DNA from: JANPIX01 sp031425195
GTDB taxonomy: Bacteria > Pseudomonadota > Alphaproteobacteria > Rhodobacterales > Rhodobacteraceae
NCBI GenBank assembly: GCA_031425195.1
Contig: JANPIX010000032.1
Location: 150,814 to 214,813 of the forward strand
Reading direction: 5' to 3'
DNA length: 64,000 nt
In this document: piece after piece, positions 26,510-39,123 of the stretch
How positions within the stretch are numbered: position 1 is the first letter of the stretch
Layout of the letters: the number at the start of each line of letters is the position of its first letter
The notes under the pieces: generated by a model
Seen by the model: only the letters and a program-made list of their open reading frames with translations
The model's database searches: none
What the model was told of the DNA's origin: nothing
Made by a program: the position numbers and the translations under genes

Positions 26510-27288
26510 TGATCCCCGATCTCGCGGGCAAGGCGGTGCTGGTCACTGGTGCCTCGACAGGCATCGGGGCTGCCGTGGCGCGGGCCTATGCGGCGCAGGG
26601 GGCGATGGTCGGGCTGCATTACAATGCAAGCGTCGATGCAGCACAGGCGCTGGCCGATGAAATCGCGGCCAGTGGCGGCACGGTGCATCTGGTTCAGGCC
26701 GATGTGGCCGACAGTGCGGCGGTGACGGCGATGGTCGCCGAAGTGGCGGCAACCTTTGGGCGGCTCGATGGGCTGATCAACAACGCGGGCGGGATGGTCC
26801 GCCGCGTGCCCTACGCCGACGCCACGGACGCAGACTATGACGACATCATGGATCTGAATGCGCGGTCGGTGCTGACCGCCTCGCGCGCGGCCATCCCGCA
26901 TCTGAAGGCCGCGTCAAGCCTGCATGGCTGGGGCGGGTTCATCATCAACACCACCTCAATCGCTGCGCGCAACGGTGCGAGCGGCGGCGCGGGTCTTTAC
27001 GGATCGTCCAAGGCGTTCGTCCACAACATGACGCGCGGTATGGCCAAGGAACTGATCCCTTTCGGCATCCGCTGCAACTGCGTGGCCCCCGGCGTCATCA
27101 CCACGCCGTTCCACGAACGCTATTCCACGGAGGCACAGCTGGCCGCACAGAAGGCCACGATCCCCGCCGGGCGGCTTGGCACGGCCGAGGAATGTGTGGG
27201 GGCCTATCTGTTTCTGGGGTCGGCCGCGATGTCGGGCTACGTCGTCGGGCAGGTGATCGAGGTGAACGGCGGTCAGTTGATGGTCTGA
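26494..27288 (+). CDS. SDR family NAD(P)-dependent oxidoreductase
   Basis: A 264-residue classical short-chain dehydrogenase: nucleotide motif TGASTGIGAAVA, NNAG, catalytic Ser in INTTSIAARNGASGG, and the pair Tyr-x-x-x-Lys in GLYGSSKAF, followed by GIRCNCVAPGVITTPF and the VIEVNGGQ end. Substrate unknown; similarity to 3-ketoacyl-ACP reductases and sugar dehydrogenases is general. It overlaps cmk by 16 bases, an unusual pairing for a kinase gene. Confidence 0.9.
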   Translation: MAQAMMIPDLAGKAVLVTGASTGIGAAVARAYAAQGAMVGLHYNASVDAAQALADEIAASGGTVHLVQADVADSAAVTAMVAEVAATFGRLDGLINNAGGMVRRVPYADATDADYDDIMDLNARSVLTASRAAIPHLKAASSLHGWGGFIINTTSIAARNGASGGAGLYGSSKAFVHNMTRGMAKELIPFGIRCNCVAPGVITTPFHERYSTEAQLAAQKATIPAGRLGTAEECVGAYLFLGSAAMSGYVVGQVIEVNGGQLMV

Positions 27289-27300
27289 CACCGCCTCGGC

Positions 27301-27322
27301 CTTGCCCCGTTGCCGGGGCAGG
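27301..27322. terminator. Hairpin between convergent SDR and carB genes
   Basis: A 9-bp GC-rich stem (27301-27309 with 27314-27322) and a TTGC loop lie in the 40-base convergent gap. There is no U-tract on either strand, so intrinsic termination is uncertain. Confidence 0.35.
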
Positions 27323-27328
27323 GCGGGT

Positions 27329-30658
<3,330 letters not shown>

Positions 30659-30756
30659 GCTGCCCCCCGGTATGCCGCCCCAAACGGGCGCAAACTGCCG
30701 GGGTTATAGCCATGCTTCGGGTCGGTGCAAGCCCAAAGGCCCAATCATTCCGACCA

Positions 30757-30786
30757 AAGGAAAACGGCCGGGGATAACCCCGGCCG
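30757..30786 (-). terminator. Rho-independent terminator of the permease gene
   Basis: A perfect 9-bp stem (30765-30773 with 30778-30786) with loop ATAA; on the minus strand it is followed by TTTTCC. It lies 28 bases after the permease stop codon and 98 bases before carB. Confidence 0.85.
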
Positions 30787-30813
30787 CAATGCTTTTTTGC
30801 GTAACTGCAGCGC

Positions 30814-32367
30814 TTAGCTGATTTCGCCAACCGCGCGTTCTTGCGCCTCGATCAGGGCGCGCCGTTTCATCACCGCTTCGCCCATCGGTGGGCCTTGGAA
30901 GCGGCGGTTTTCGACGGCAAACCACAAGACAACGGCAAGCACGAGGAACCCGATCACGACATACAGCACACGCTCGTTCGGCGGAGCGACCGCGATGAAA
31001 AGGATGATACCCATGCCGACGATGGACAAAAGGGTAACCAGCCTGTAGACGCCCGCGCTCATCGCCCATGGGCCGGGGTTCGGCCATTTGCGTGTGCCAA
31101 AGGCGAACATGCCGAGCGTCAGCGGAACCGCGAACGACAAGAACAGGAACACGAGGGTGGAGTTGACGACGATCACGTAGATCGATGTTCCATCCACCTT
31201 GATCGACATCGCCAGCACCACATAGACGATGCACAATGCCGTTGCAGTCCAGATCGCTGCCACGGGTGTCCGGTATTTTGTCGAAACACTGGCCAAAGCC
31301 TTGGAGCCGACAGGAATACCGTCATCGCGCGAAAACGCGAACAACATGCGGCTGGCAGACGTTACAGTCGCCAAACCGCAAAGCAGCTGGGCGATTAAGA
31401 TAAAGAAGTAGATCGCAACTTTGAGCGTTGCAGGAAGAATCGCATCCATCGTGGCAAAGAACATGCCCCAGCCCTGCGACGCGGCCACTGCAAGGTCAGG
31501 AATGGCAAGCGTGATCGAGCAGATCATGATCCAGCCGATCAGCGAAGACCACAAAACCGCCGAAACGATGGAGCGGGGAACGGCATAGGCCGCCTTGAGC
31601 GTTTCTTCCGATGTGTGGGCCGATGCGTCATAACCGGTAATCGTGTAGACCGGCAGCAGCAGGCAAAGCAGGAAAAGATAGGTCGTGTTGTCAGACTGCG
31701 GGAACACATTGCCGCCCGCTTCGCCCGAAAAGTTGGTCACTGTCCACAAACGGGAAATGTCGATCGACGGTGCATAGAACAGGCAGGCCAGAACCAGAAC
31801 TGCCGTCGTTGCAAAAATGATGTACCCTGACACGTCCGTCAGAAGCGTTGTCACCTTGATGCCAAGGTGGTTGAACAGTGCCTGCAACACGGTGATCGTT
31901 GCGACAAAGCCCACCACTTGCATGTCGGTGCCTGTGAAACCAAAGTACGATCCGAACGTGCCGGCGAAAAAGTATGCCGTGCCGATGTTGATCGCACCCA
32001 GAACCGTGATCAGCCCCAAAAGGTTAAGCCACGCGGTGATCCAGCCGGTAAAACGGTTCCCAAGGATCGACGCCCAGTGATACAGGCCGCCGGCGGTGGG
32101 GAACGCCGACGCGATCTGCGCCATGGAAAGCGCGAACATGCCCGAAATCATACAGCCGACAATCCAGCCGATGCCCGCGCCGGCACCACCGACGGACGAA
32201 ATCGCCTGAGCAAACGAGTTGATCCCGCCCGACAGGATACAAATGATGGAAAACGAGATGGCAAAGTTCGAAAACTTCGACATCGAGCGCGAAAGTTCCT
32301 GGGCATAGCCCATATTGTTGAGGAGTTTCTTATCCTCACTTCGATCCTTATCGGTATAGTTTACCAT
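30814..32367 (-). CDS. APC superfamily amino acid permease
   Basis: A 517-residue inner-membrane transporter with about 12 hydrophobic helices. Helix I begins FAISFSIICILSGGINSFAQAISSVGGAGAG, close to the GABA/choline permease (UgaA/HNM1-like) branch of APC transporters, with the conserved GGLYHWAS and GYDASAHTSEET motifs. The substrate may be a gamma-amino acid, amine or basic amino acid; this is inference. ATG 32367 has GGAAGGGAGA upstream. It is expressed on its own, ending in a terminator; no periplasmic binding protein is needed for this family. Confidence 0.9.
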   Translation of the reverse strand: MVNYTDKDRSEDKKLLNNMGYAQELSRSMSKFSNFAISFSIICILSGGINSFAQAISSVGGAGAGIGWIVGCMISGMFALSMAQIASAFPTAGGLYHWASILGNRFTGWITAWLNLLGLITVLGAINIGTAYFFAGTFGSYFGFTGTDMQVVGFVATITVLQALFNHLGIKVTTLLTDVSGYIIFATTAVLVLACLFYAPSIDISRLWTVTNFSGEAGGNVFPQSDNTTYLFLLCLLLPVYTITGYDASAHTSEETLKAAYAVPRSIVSAVLWSSLIGWIMICSITLAIPDLAVAASQGWGMFFATMDAILPATLKVAIYFFILIAQLLCGLATVTSASRMLFAFSRDDGIPVGSKALASVSTKYRTPVAAIWTATALCIVYVVLAMSIKVDGTSIYVIVVNSTLVFLFLSFAVPLTLGMFAFGTRKWPNPGPWAMSAGVYRLVTLLSIVGMGIILFIAVAPPNERVLYVVIGFLVLAVVLWFAVENRRFQGPPMGEAVMKRRALIEAQERAVGEIS

Positions 32368-32621
32368 GGTCCGTATCTCCCTTCCGAGATGTGGCGTTTT
32401 GGGATTAACGGGGATGGTCCCGCTGCCCCTTACTTTTCTTGAGGTCGCCCTAAGGTTGCCTGCCCGCATAGAACCGTGAATGTTTCAATGACGCAAGTGT
32501 TGAATAAATCGTTACAAATTCCCCGTGTCGGATTTGCATCCCGAAACAGGACATTCCGGCCTGTCTTGTGTGCGATATCGGGTTAGATGCATCCTGACGG
32601 GGCAAAGGCGGCTGTAACGGC

Positions 32622-33764
32622 GTGATATTGTGCGAAAATGGGCCGGATGGTCGCGCCGTTCTGTTTGACGGTGCACTGGAACTGGTGACGGCGTGGACAG
32701 CGGATGAAGTGGTCCCCGCGATGGAACGGCTGGATGCCGCCCGCGCGCAGGGCCTCTGGATCGCGGGCTATGCAACCTACGAGGCCGGTCTGGCACTGGA
32801 ACCGCGTCTTGCCGCCCACGTCCGACCCGATTGTGCAGAGCCTTTGTTGTGTTTTGGCGTCTACTCCGCCTCGCTTGACGCGGACGCAACGCTTGCGGCC
32901 GCTGCGGCGCAGGCGGGCGCTGTCAGATTGTCGCCACCCGTCCCCGCGATAAAACGTGCCGACTATGATCAGGCGATGCAGGCGATTGCGGCCTACATCC
33001 GGGCGGGTGACTGTTATCAGATCAACCTGACGTTCCCCCTTTCGTCGCACCTGTCCGGCGGACATCCCCTTGCGCTGTTTGCCGCGCTGCGTGCGGGTCA
33101 GTGGGTTGGTCACAGCGCGTACTGCGATCTGGGCGCAGGCCCGGCTGTGGTGTCACTCTCGCCCGAGTTGTTTTTTGCTGTCGACGACGCAGGCCATATT
33201 TCGGCGCGCCCCATGAAAGGCACGGCACCGCGCGGCAACGACCCCGACGAAGATGCGTCCCTTGCGGAAGAGTTGTTCCAGTCGGAAAAGGCGCGTGCCG
33301 AAAACCTGATGATCGTCGATCTTCTGCGCAACGACATCAGCCGCATCAGTCACGTCGGCACCGTGAAAGTGCCCGAACTTTTCAAGGTGGAGGCGTTTGC
33401 GACTGTCCATCAGATGAGCAGCCGTGTCGTGGGTCAGTTGATCGGCACACCCGGTCTGACGAAACTGATGCGCGCCCTGCTGCCTTGTGGCTCGATCACA
33501 GGCGCACCAAAAATCCGCGCCATGGAAATCATCGCGGAACTGGAGCGGGAACCGCGTGGCGTCTATTGTGGCGCAATCGGCTGGATGGCCCCCGACGGGC
33601 GCGCCGCCTTTAATGTGGCGATCCGCACGTTGCGGGTATACCCCGATGGCCGCGTCACGTTGAATGTCGGGGGCGGGGTGGTTGCTGACAGCACACCCGA
33701 CGGGGAATGGGAGGAGGCGCTGTGGAAGACCCGCTTCGTGGCGCAAGTGGTGAACCGGGGCTGA
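32622..33764 (+). CDS. pabB: Aminodeoxychorismate synthase component I
   Basis: A 380-residue chorismate-binding enzyme of p-aminobenzoate and thus folate synthesis. It has the family core: SPELFF, ARPMKGTAPRG, SEKARAENLMIVDLLRNDISR, GSITGAPKIRAMEII and the end GRVTLNVGGGVVADSTPDGEWEEALWK. It lacks an N-terminal TrpG-like glutaminase, which must be elsewhere. GTG 32622 (MILCENGPDG) is the start. It overlaps the lyase gene by about 43 bases, a normal pabB-pabC arrangement. Confidence 0.94.
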   Translation: MILCENGPDGRAVLFDGALELVTAWTADEVVPAMERLDAARAQGLWIAGYATYEAGLALEPRLAAHVRPDCAEPLLCFGVYSASLDADATLAAAAAQAGAVRLSPPVPAIKRADYDQAMQAIAAYIRAGDCYQINLTFPLSSHLSGGHPLALFAALRAGQWVGHSAYCDLGAGPAVVSLSPELFFAVDDAGHISARPMKGTAPRGNDPDEDASLAEELFQSEKARAENLMIVDLLRNDISRISHVGTVKVPELFKVEAFATVHQMSSRVVGQLIGTPGLTKLMRALLPCGSITGAPKIRAMEIIAELEREPRGVYCGAIGWMAPDGRAAFNVAIRTLRVYPDGRVTLNVGGGVVADSTPDGEWEEALWKTRFVAQVVNRG

Positions 33765-34372
33765 CCCTGATCGAAACGCTGGGCTGGGATGGCCGCGCGT
33801 TTCCAAGGTTGGACCTGCATCTTTCGCGCCTTGCATCGGCGGCCAACCGGCTGGGCTGGCCCTGCGATCCGAACCATGTGCAAACCGCCTTGATGGCCGC
33901 CACCGGGCCGGATGCGCTGCGTCTCCGCCTGACGCTGGATGGGCGCGGCCATGTCGCGGTCACGGCGTCACCGATGCCCCCCCTGCGCCCCGTCTGGCGT
34001 GTCGGGCTGGCAGCGCAAAGGCTGCGGTCGGATGACCCGTGGCTGACACTGAAATCAAGCAGGCGGCACGCTTATGATGCCGCCCGCGCCGCGCTCGCGC
34101 CCGATATTGACGAAGCGCTGCTGTTGAATGAACACGGCGAGGTGTGCGATGGCACGATCACGACACTGTTCTTTGATCGCGGTCAGGGTTTGCGCACACC
34201 GCCGGTCAGTTCAGGCCTGCTGCCGGGTGTGCTGCGGGCCGAGATGTTGGCCACGCACCAATGTCGGGAAGAACGGCTTCTGGCGCAAGACTTGGGCCAT
34301 GTCGCGCTTTGGGTCGGCAGTTCATTGCGTGGCCTGATGCCCGCACAGTGGACGAACCATCAGGTCGCGTAG
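33722..34372 (+). CDS. pabC: Aminotransferase class IV (aminodeoxychorismate lyase-like)
   Basis: A 216-residue PLP fold-type IV protein, probably releasing pyruvate from aminodeoxychorismate to give p-aminobenzoate. Supporting sequence: LIETLGWDGRAFPRLDLHLSRLASAANRLGW, the PLP lysine in LKSSRRHAYDAA, ALLLNEHGEVCDGTITTLFF and TPPVSSGLLPGVLRAEML. GTG 33722 is preferred because GGAGGAG is 6-7 bases upstream. Position directly after pabB and overlap with it support the role. It is shorter than E. coli PabC. Confidence 0.85.
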   Translation: MEDPLRGASGEPGLTLIETLGWDGRAFPRLDLHLSRLASAANRLGWPCDPNHVQTALMAATGPDALRLRLTLDGRGHVAVTASPMPPLRPVWRVGLAAQRLRSDDPWLTLKSSRRHAYDAARAALAPDIDEALLLNEHGEVCDGTITTLFFDRGQGLRTPPVSSGLLPGVLRAEMLATHQCREERLLAQDLGHVALWVGSSLRGLMPAQWTNHQVA

Positions 34373-35109
34373 GTCGAACCTTCCTCGTCCAGCATCGCCC
34401 GGATTTCGCGCAGATGGGTGGCGGCAAATCCGGGGTAGGCTTCCCATTCCTGTGCCGTCTTTTCGGCAACCGCATCCGACAGAACCCGCAGGGGCCGTCC
34501 TGTCTGCAAGGCGCGGACATAGGTTTCTGCCGCCCGTTCAAGATAATACAGGCGGTTGAACGCATCCGCGACATCACGGCCAACGACAAGGACGCCGTGG
34601 TTGCCCATGACCAGGGTGCTCATCTGCGGATCCGCCAGCAACGCCGCACAGCGCGCCCCTTCGTCGGCAAAGGCCATGCCGCCGTAACTTTCATCAACCA
34701 CCAGGCGGTTGAAGAACATGGCCGAATTCTGGTCAATCGCGGGCAGCCTGCTGTCCGCAAGGCTGGCCAGAACCGTCGCGTGGATCGAATGGACATGCAG
34801 CACACACCGCGCATGGGGGCAGGCGCGATGCACCGCACCATGAAGGCCCCATGCCGTTGGGTCAGGCGCATCCGGCCTGTCCATCGTCGCGGGATCATCG
34901 GCGTCGATCAGAACAAGATCGCTTGCTCTGATGCGCGAAAAATGGCGGCCGTTCGGATTGATCAGGAACTTGGTGCCCGCCTCATTCACAGCCAGACTGA
35001 AATGGTTCGCCACGGCCTCGTGCATGTTCAGGCGAACAGTCCAGCGAAACGCCGCCGCAAGATCAACCCGTTCGGCCCAGTGGTCTATATTGCGGAGAAG
35101 GGTGGTCAT
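34360..35109 (-). CDS. Class II aldolase/adducin family protein
   Basis: A 249-residue class II aldolase-like protein. Metal ligands appear in VLHVHSIHATVL (HxH) and in the late MGNHGVLVVG; the N-terminal AVANHFSLAVNEAGTKFLINP is the substrate-phosphate region of the family. It may cleave a hydroxy acid or be a non-catalytic relative; the substrate is unknown. ATG 35109 is preferred because AGGGA lies 5 bases upstream. The gene ends inside the convergent pabC-like gene (13-base overlap). Confidence 0.85.
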   Translation of the reverse strand: MTTLLRNIDHWAERVDLAAAFRWTVRLNMHEAVANHFSLAVNEAGTKFLINPNGRHFSRIRASDLVLIDADDPATMDRPDAPDPTAWGLHGAVHRACPHARCVLHVHSIHATVLASLADSRLPAIDQNSAMFFNRLVVDESYGGMAFADEGARCAALLADPQMSTLVMGNHGVLVVGRDVADAFNRLYYLERAAETYVRALQTGRPLRVLSDAVAEKTAQEWEAYPGFAATHLREIRAMLDEEGSTYAT

Positions 35110-35224
35110 CTGATCCCTGCGCATTTCATGACATTCCGCCATCTTTTAGGCAAATTGTCCGGCTACCCAAAAGATGATGCCACACGGGGGAACCTGCCCC
35201 AAGTGGTAAACGGCTGGGGGTCAC

Positions 35225-35626
35225 ATGCAATTCGTCAGAAACTTTGATGCGTCGGCCCCGGTAGAAGCGTTCGGCGTCGCGGCCCTGTTGCTCGCCGACA
35301 CGGGCGACAGCGGAAAAAAGATCGCAGCCGCCCTCTGGGGGTTCGGGGCGAATGTGGATTGGCAGCCATGCGTGCCTGCGGTCAGTTGCGACCCGGCGCT
35401 GATCGTCGTCGATTGCGATGCGCTGGGCGGCTTTGCCGCCGGACAGGCCGCCTTGCGCCGCATGACCGTGCCGGAACAACCACTTGCCGCCATTCTGATC
35501 AGCAGTGAAGTGGCCGCGCCCGATTTTCCACAGGCCGCGACCGACCCCGTGGTTCTGTGCGCGCCGGTTTCCCTCGTGGCCCTGCGCGTGGGGTTTGAAC
35601 ACGCCTTGCGGGCGCATCCTTTCTGA
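35225..35626 (+). CDS. Hypothetical protein with a receiver-like pattern
   Basis: A 133-residue protein. Its C-terminal two thirds follow the strand order of a response-regulator receiver: DPALIVVDCDALGG (Asp63 where the phospho-acceptor would be), PLAAILISSEV (Ser at the Thr/Ser site) and VVLCAPVSLVALRVGFEHAL, where the conserved Lys is replaced by Ala. The acidic pair at the N-terminus is missing. It could be a degenerate receiver or another Rossmann-like fold. GGGGG lies 5 bases before the ATG. No kinase or output domain is adjacent. Confidence 0.55.
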   Translation: MQFVRNFDASAPVEAFGVAALLLADTGDSGKKIAAALWGFGANVDWQPCVPAVSCDPALIVVDCDALGGFAAGQAALRRMTVPEQPLAAILISSEVAAPDFPQAATDPVVLCAPVSLVALRVGFEHALRAHPF

Positions 35627-35636
35627 TCAGATGCCA

Positions 35637-35664
35637 AGAAAAAGGGCAGGTCGCTGACCCGCCC
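35637..35664 (-). terminator. Rho-independent terminator of the cold-shock gene
   Basis: A 9-bp stem (35644-35652 with 35656-35664, one G-T pair) with a 3-base loop, followed on the minus strand by TTTTTCTT. It may also help to stop the convergent upstream gene. Confidence 0.85.
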
Positions 35665-35689
35665 CTTTCCGAATGTCTGCGGCTGAAGA

Positions 35690-35896
35690 TCAGGCGAGCG
35701 CCAGATTCGTTGCCGATTCGCGACCATCCCGGCCAGCTTCGATGTCGAACGTCACGGCCTGACCGTCAGCCAAAGACCGCAGGCCTGCCCGCTCAAGTGC
35801 GGTGATGTGAACGAACACGTCCTTCTTGCCACCTTCCGGTGCAATAAAGCCGAAACCCTTGGTTGCGTTGAACCATTTCACGGTGCCCTTAGCCAT
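35690..35896 (-). CDS. Cold-shock protein (CspA family)
   Basis: A 68-residue single cold-shock domain with both RNA-binding motifs: KGFGFI (RNP1) and DVFVHITA (RNP2 as VFVHI). It begins MAKGTVKWFNATKG, as usual. These proteins bind single-stranded RNA and DNA and act as RNA chaperones. GGAGA precedes the ATG by 6 bases. It ends with a strong terminator. The upstream gap (about 300 bases to ccrA) leaves room for a long structured leader, typical of csp genes, but I could not identify one with certainty. Confidence 0.93.
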   Translation of the reverse strand: MAKGTVKWFNATKGFGFIAPEGGKKDVFVHITALERAGLRSLADGQAVTFDIEAGRDGRESATNLALA

Positions 35897-36195
35897 CGTG
35901 ATGTCTCCTTCAGTATTACCGCCCGCGGGGTTGCGGCGGCCCGGCACCGTCAGCGCAAGTATCGAGTGCTGTGGCCCATAGGGAAGACAGTGGTCGATCT
36001 AGATAACGTCGCAAAGGGAAAGCTGCGATGGAACCTGCAAAAAATCAAGATAAATGTCGGTTGGCGCAACGTACCTTGCAACTCCGGTCAATTACGCTGC
36101 AACGCCGCAGACATAAAATTACAAAATACGTGACTTTGTGGTTGTATTATTACTAGTCGAATGGCAAAAAGGGTCCGTTGCGTAAGGAGAAGGGC
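35897..36195. other. Divergent intergenic region, csp / ccrA
   Basis: A 299-base region holding the promoters of two divergent genes. The half near ccrA (about 36040-36170) is clearly more AT-rich than its surroundings. A CTGC-N6-GCAG inverted element occurs at 36099-36112. No gene was recognised in it. Confidence 0.5.
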
Positions 36196-37491
36196 ATGGC
36201 TTTGGACACGCATTTGACCGGCTCGCCGCCCAGAACTGATGGCAAGAATCTGTATGCAGTGGGGGAAATCCCACCCTTGGGGCATGTGCCGGCCCGGATG
36301 CACGCCTGGACGCTGCGCCCCGAACGGCATGGCAACCCCGATACCGCGATGCTGGAAGAAATCGTCGATACGCCAACCATCGGCAGCAACGAAGTTCTTG
36401 TTCTCGTGATGGCGGCAGGGGTCAATTACAACGGAGTCTGGGCTTGCCTTGGCCAACCTGTTTCCGTGTTCGATGGTCATGGCGCACCTTATGCCGTCGT
36501 CGGATCAGATGCCTCGGGCGTGGTCTGGGCCGTGGGTGCCGCCGTCAAACGCTGGAAGGTGGGCGACGAAGTGGTCATCCACTGCAATCAGGACGACGGC
36601 GATGACGAAGAATGCAACGGCGGCGATCCGATGTTTTCGCCAAGTCAGCGCATCTGGGGCTATGAGACGGCAGACGGATCCTTTGCCCAGTTCACCCGCG
36701 TTCAGGCCCAGCAGCTTATGGCCCGCCCCCGCCACCTGACGTGGGAAGAAAGCGCCTGTTATACCCTCACGCTGGCGACAGCCTACCGCATGATGTTCGG
36801 CCACCGCCCCCATATCCTCAAACCGGGCGATAACGTGCTGGTCTGGGGCGCATCGGGCGGCCTTGGTTCCTATGCCATTCAACTGATCAACACGGCCGGG
36901 GCCAACGCCATCGGCGTGATCAGTGACGAAGACAAACGCGATTTCGTGATGGGGCTGGGTGCAAAGGGCGTCATCAACCGCAAGGATTTTTCCTGCTGGG
37001 GGCAGATGCCCACAGTGAACACGCCGGAATACAAGACGTGGTTCAACGAAGTACGCCGCTTTGGCAAGGCGATCTGGGACATCACCGGCAAGGGCGTGAA
37101 TGTCGACATGGTGTTCGAACATCCGGGCGAGGCGACGATCCCCGTCAGCATGTTCGTCGTCAAACGCGGCGGCATGGTGGTGATCTGCGCCGGAACGACA
37201 GGGTTCAACCTGACGCTCGACGCCCGCTATTTGTGGATGCACCAGAAACGGCTTCAGGGCAGCCATTTTGCCAACCTCAAACAGGCCAGTGCCGCGAACC
37301 GTCTGATGCTGGAACGCAGGCTTGATCCCTGCATGTCCGAAGTCTTTCCTTGGGCCGAAATTCCGGCGGCGCATATGAAAATGCTGCACAACGAACACAA
37401 GCCGGGAAACATGGCCGTTCTGGTGCAGGCCCCGCGCCCCGGCTTGCGAACCATCGACGATGTGATCGAGGCCGCGACAACGCGCGCTTAG
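36196..37491 (+). CDS. ccrA: Crotonyl-CoA carboxylase/reductase
   Basis: A 431-residue zinc-less MDR enzyme that reductively carboxylates crotonyl-CoA to ethylmalonyl-CoA with NADPH, the key step of the ethylmalonyl-CoA pathway used for acetate assimilation in Rhodobacteraceae. Typical sequence: MHAWTLRPERHGNPDTAM, VLVMAAGVNYNGVWACLG, HCNQDDGDDEECNGGDPMFSPSQRIWGYET (cited in outline), VLVWGASGGLGSYAIQL, and WMHQKRLQGSHFANLKQA. ATG 36196 has AAGGAG upstream. The partner genes (ethylmalonyl-CoA mutase, mesaconyl-CoA enzymes) are not in the window. maeB, 4 kb downstream, serves C4 acid use in the same metabolic context. Confidence 0.96.
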   Translation: MALDTHLTGSPPRTDGKNLYAVGEIPPLGHVPARMHAWTLRPERHGNPDTAMLEEIVDTPTIGSNEVLVLVMAAGVNYNGVWACLGQPVSVFDGHGAPYAVVGSDASGVVWAVGAAVKRWKVGDEVVIHCNQDDGDDEECNGGDPMFSPSQRIWGYETADGSFAQFTRVQAQQLMARPRHLTWEESACYTLTLATAYRMMFGHRPHILKPGDNVLVWGASGGLGSYAIQLINTAGANAIGVISDEDKRDFVMGLGAKGVINRKDFSCWGQMPTVNTPEYKTWFNEVRRFGKAIWDITGKGVNVDMVFEHPGEATIPVSMFVVKRGGMVVICAGTTGFNLTLDARYLWMHQKRLQGSHFANLKQASAANRLMLERRLDPCMSEVFPWAEIPAAHMKMLHNEHKPGNMAVLVQAPRPGLRTIDDVIEAATTRA

Positions 37492-37520
37492 CGGGTTTCG
37501 CGAACCAGCAAACCCGTTTA
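37492..37520 (+). terminator. Possible terminator after ccrA
   Basis: A 7-bp stem (37492-37498 with 37510-37516) with an 11-base loop begins right after the ccrA stop codon and is followed by TTTA. Weak U-tract and large loop. Confidence 0.4.
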
Positions 37521-37530
37521 GACAGCGGCC

Positions 37531-39066
37531 ATGCAACTGTTGCCCGCCCTTGCCCTGTCTGATGATCAGGCCGAAGCCTTTGACCGGGTTTCTGAAACGG
37601 TCCGGGCTGTCGGCATTGATCTTGAAAACGGTGTCCTGACCCCCGCGACCGAAGGCAAAAGTCAGGTTCTGGCCGTCATCGGCAAGGCCGGTTCCGGCAA
37701 GACGCTGCTTCTTGCCAAACTGTTCGAAGCGTTGAAACAGGCCGGGGTGGAGGTGGTGTCCGCCGATTACGAAGGCCGCCGCCGCAAGGACAGGCGCACG
37801 CTTGCGGTCCTTGCCCCCACGAACAAGGCGGCCAGCGTCCTGCGGCTTCGGGGCGTGCCTGCCACCACGATCCACCGGATCCTTTATACCCCGCTTTACG
37901 ATCCGCAGTACGAACGCATCGCCGAATGGCTGGCGGGCACCGGCCCGCGCCCCGTGGTCGAAGGTTTGACCGACCTTGCGCTTGACCGCGCCCATGCCTT
38001 TTACGCACAGGTGCCGTCAATCCCGGGCGCGCTCGCTGCGGCGGGTTTGCGGGGCAGCGATTTCATCAAGGGTTGGAAGCGTCGGGAAGAACCGCTTGAC
38101 GTGGGGTTTGTCGACGAATCCTCGATGCTCGATCAGCGACAATTCGACGATCTGCGCGAAATCTTTCCTACTCTTGTCCTGTTCGGTGATCCGGCACAGC
38201 TTGCCCCTGTCGGCCAATCGGGCGAGATGGTGTTCGACAAACTGGGCGACGCGCGCAAACTCATCCTGAACCGCGTTCACCGTCAGGCCGAAGGCAATCC
38301 AATTCTTGATCTGGCACATGCCTTGGCTGACCCGACCCTGACCTTCGGCGATTTCGAACAAATGGTGGAAACCGCCGCCGCACGGGATGACCGTGTGGTC
38401 ATGGCGGAACGCGTGGACAGCGACCTGATGGCGCGCAGCCCCGTCCTCGTGTGGCGCAATGCCACGCGCATCCGCCTGATCACGGCCTTTCGCGCGGCGG
38501 TCGGTGCCCCGGATTTCGAACTCATCCCCGGCGAACCCTTGATCTGCGACGGGATCGAACTGCCCCTCAAACACCGCAAAAAGCGGATTGATCTGGAGGC
38601 GCGCGGCCTGATCAAGGGGGCGCAAGTCATCTATCTCGGGCCGGGCAACCGCGAAGGCTTTGCGCGCCTGCACGTCATGGGCGCGGAAGACCCGCAATTT
38701 TCCGCCGCATCCATCATCAAGATCGAAAAACCGGACGAGGCAGAACCCTACATCCCCCATGCCGCCAAAATGGGGGCCGCCTTTCTGCATGGCGCCGCCG
38801 TGACGATTCACAAGGCGCAGGGGTCGCAATGGGAAACCGTGCAGGTGTTCGCCCCCGACCTGTTCGCCGCCGCCCAGACCGGACGGTCCGAGGCCGGGTT
38901 GCCCCTTTGGAAACGGCTTGCCTATGTGGCAATCACCCGCGCGGAAAAGCGGTTGCTCTGGGTGGTGCGCAACCGACTTGCCCTGCCGAAATCCGTGCTG
39001 ACGGTTGATGACCTCAAGGCAACGGTGCCGACCCTTGCCCTGACGCGTCCCGAAGAACAGGACTGA
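37531..39066 (+). CDS. ATP-dependent RecD-like DNA helicase
   Basis: A 511-residue superfamily 1 helicase. Walker A GKAGSGKT (residues 51-58), Walker B VGFVDESSML, motif III LFGDPAQLAPVGQSGEM, an arginine-finger region LNRVHRQAEGNP, the UvrD_C_2 segment AVTIHKAQGSQWETVQVF and the final YVAITRAEKRLLWVV are all in order. It resembles the short RecD/AAA_30 helicases rather than RecBCD-bound RecD. A role in repair or replication restart is likely; partner unknown. It starts 39 bases after ccrA. Confidence 0.9.
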   Translation: MQLLPALALSDDQAEAFDRVSETVRAVGIDLENGVLTPATEGKSQVLAVIGKAGSGKTLLLAKLFEALKQAGVEVVSADYEGRRRKDRRTLAVLAPTNKAASVLRLRGVPATTIHRILYTPLYDPQYERIAEWLAGTGPRPVVEGLTDLALDRAHAFYAQVPSIPGALAAAGLRGSDFIKGWKRREEPLDVGFVDESSMLDQRQFDDLREIFPTLVLFGDPAQLAPVGQSGEMVFDKLGDARKLILNRVHRQAEGNPILDLAHALADPTLTFGDFEQMVETAAARDDRVVMAERVDSDLMARSPVLVWRNATRIRLITAFRAAVGAPDFELIPGEPLICDGIELPLKHRKKRIDLEARGLIKGAQVIYLGPGNREGFARLHVMGAEDPQFSAASIIKIEKPDEAEPYIPHAAKMGAAFLHGAAVTIHKAQGSQWETVQVFAPDLFAAAQTGRSEAGLPLWKRLAYVAITRAEKRLLWVVRNRLALPKSVLTVDDLKATVPTLALTRPEEQD

Positions 39067-39123
39067 CCTTTTCACGGCCGGGAAGGGCGTTTACAGTCAT
39101 CCTCAGGTTATAAGGAGACTGCC

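Noticed and set aside
36099..36112. CTGC-N6-GCAG before ccrA as a PhaR site
   Set aside because: The spacing differs from the CTGC-N3/4-GCAG described for PhaR in Rhodobacter relatives; noted only as an inverted element.
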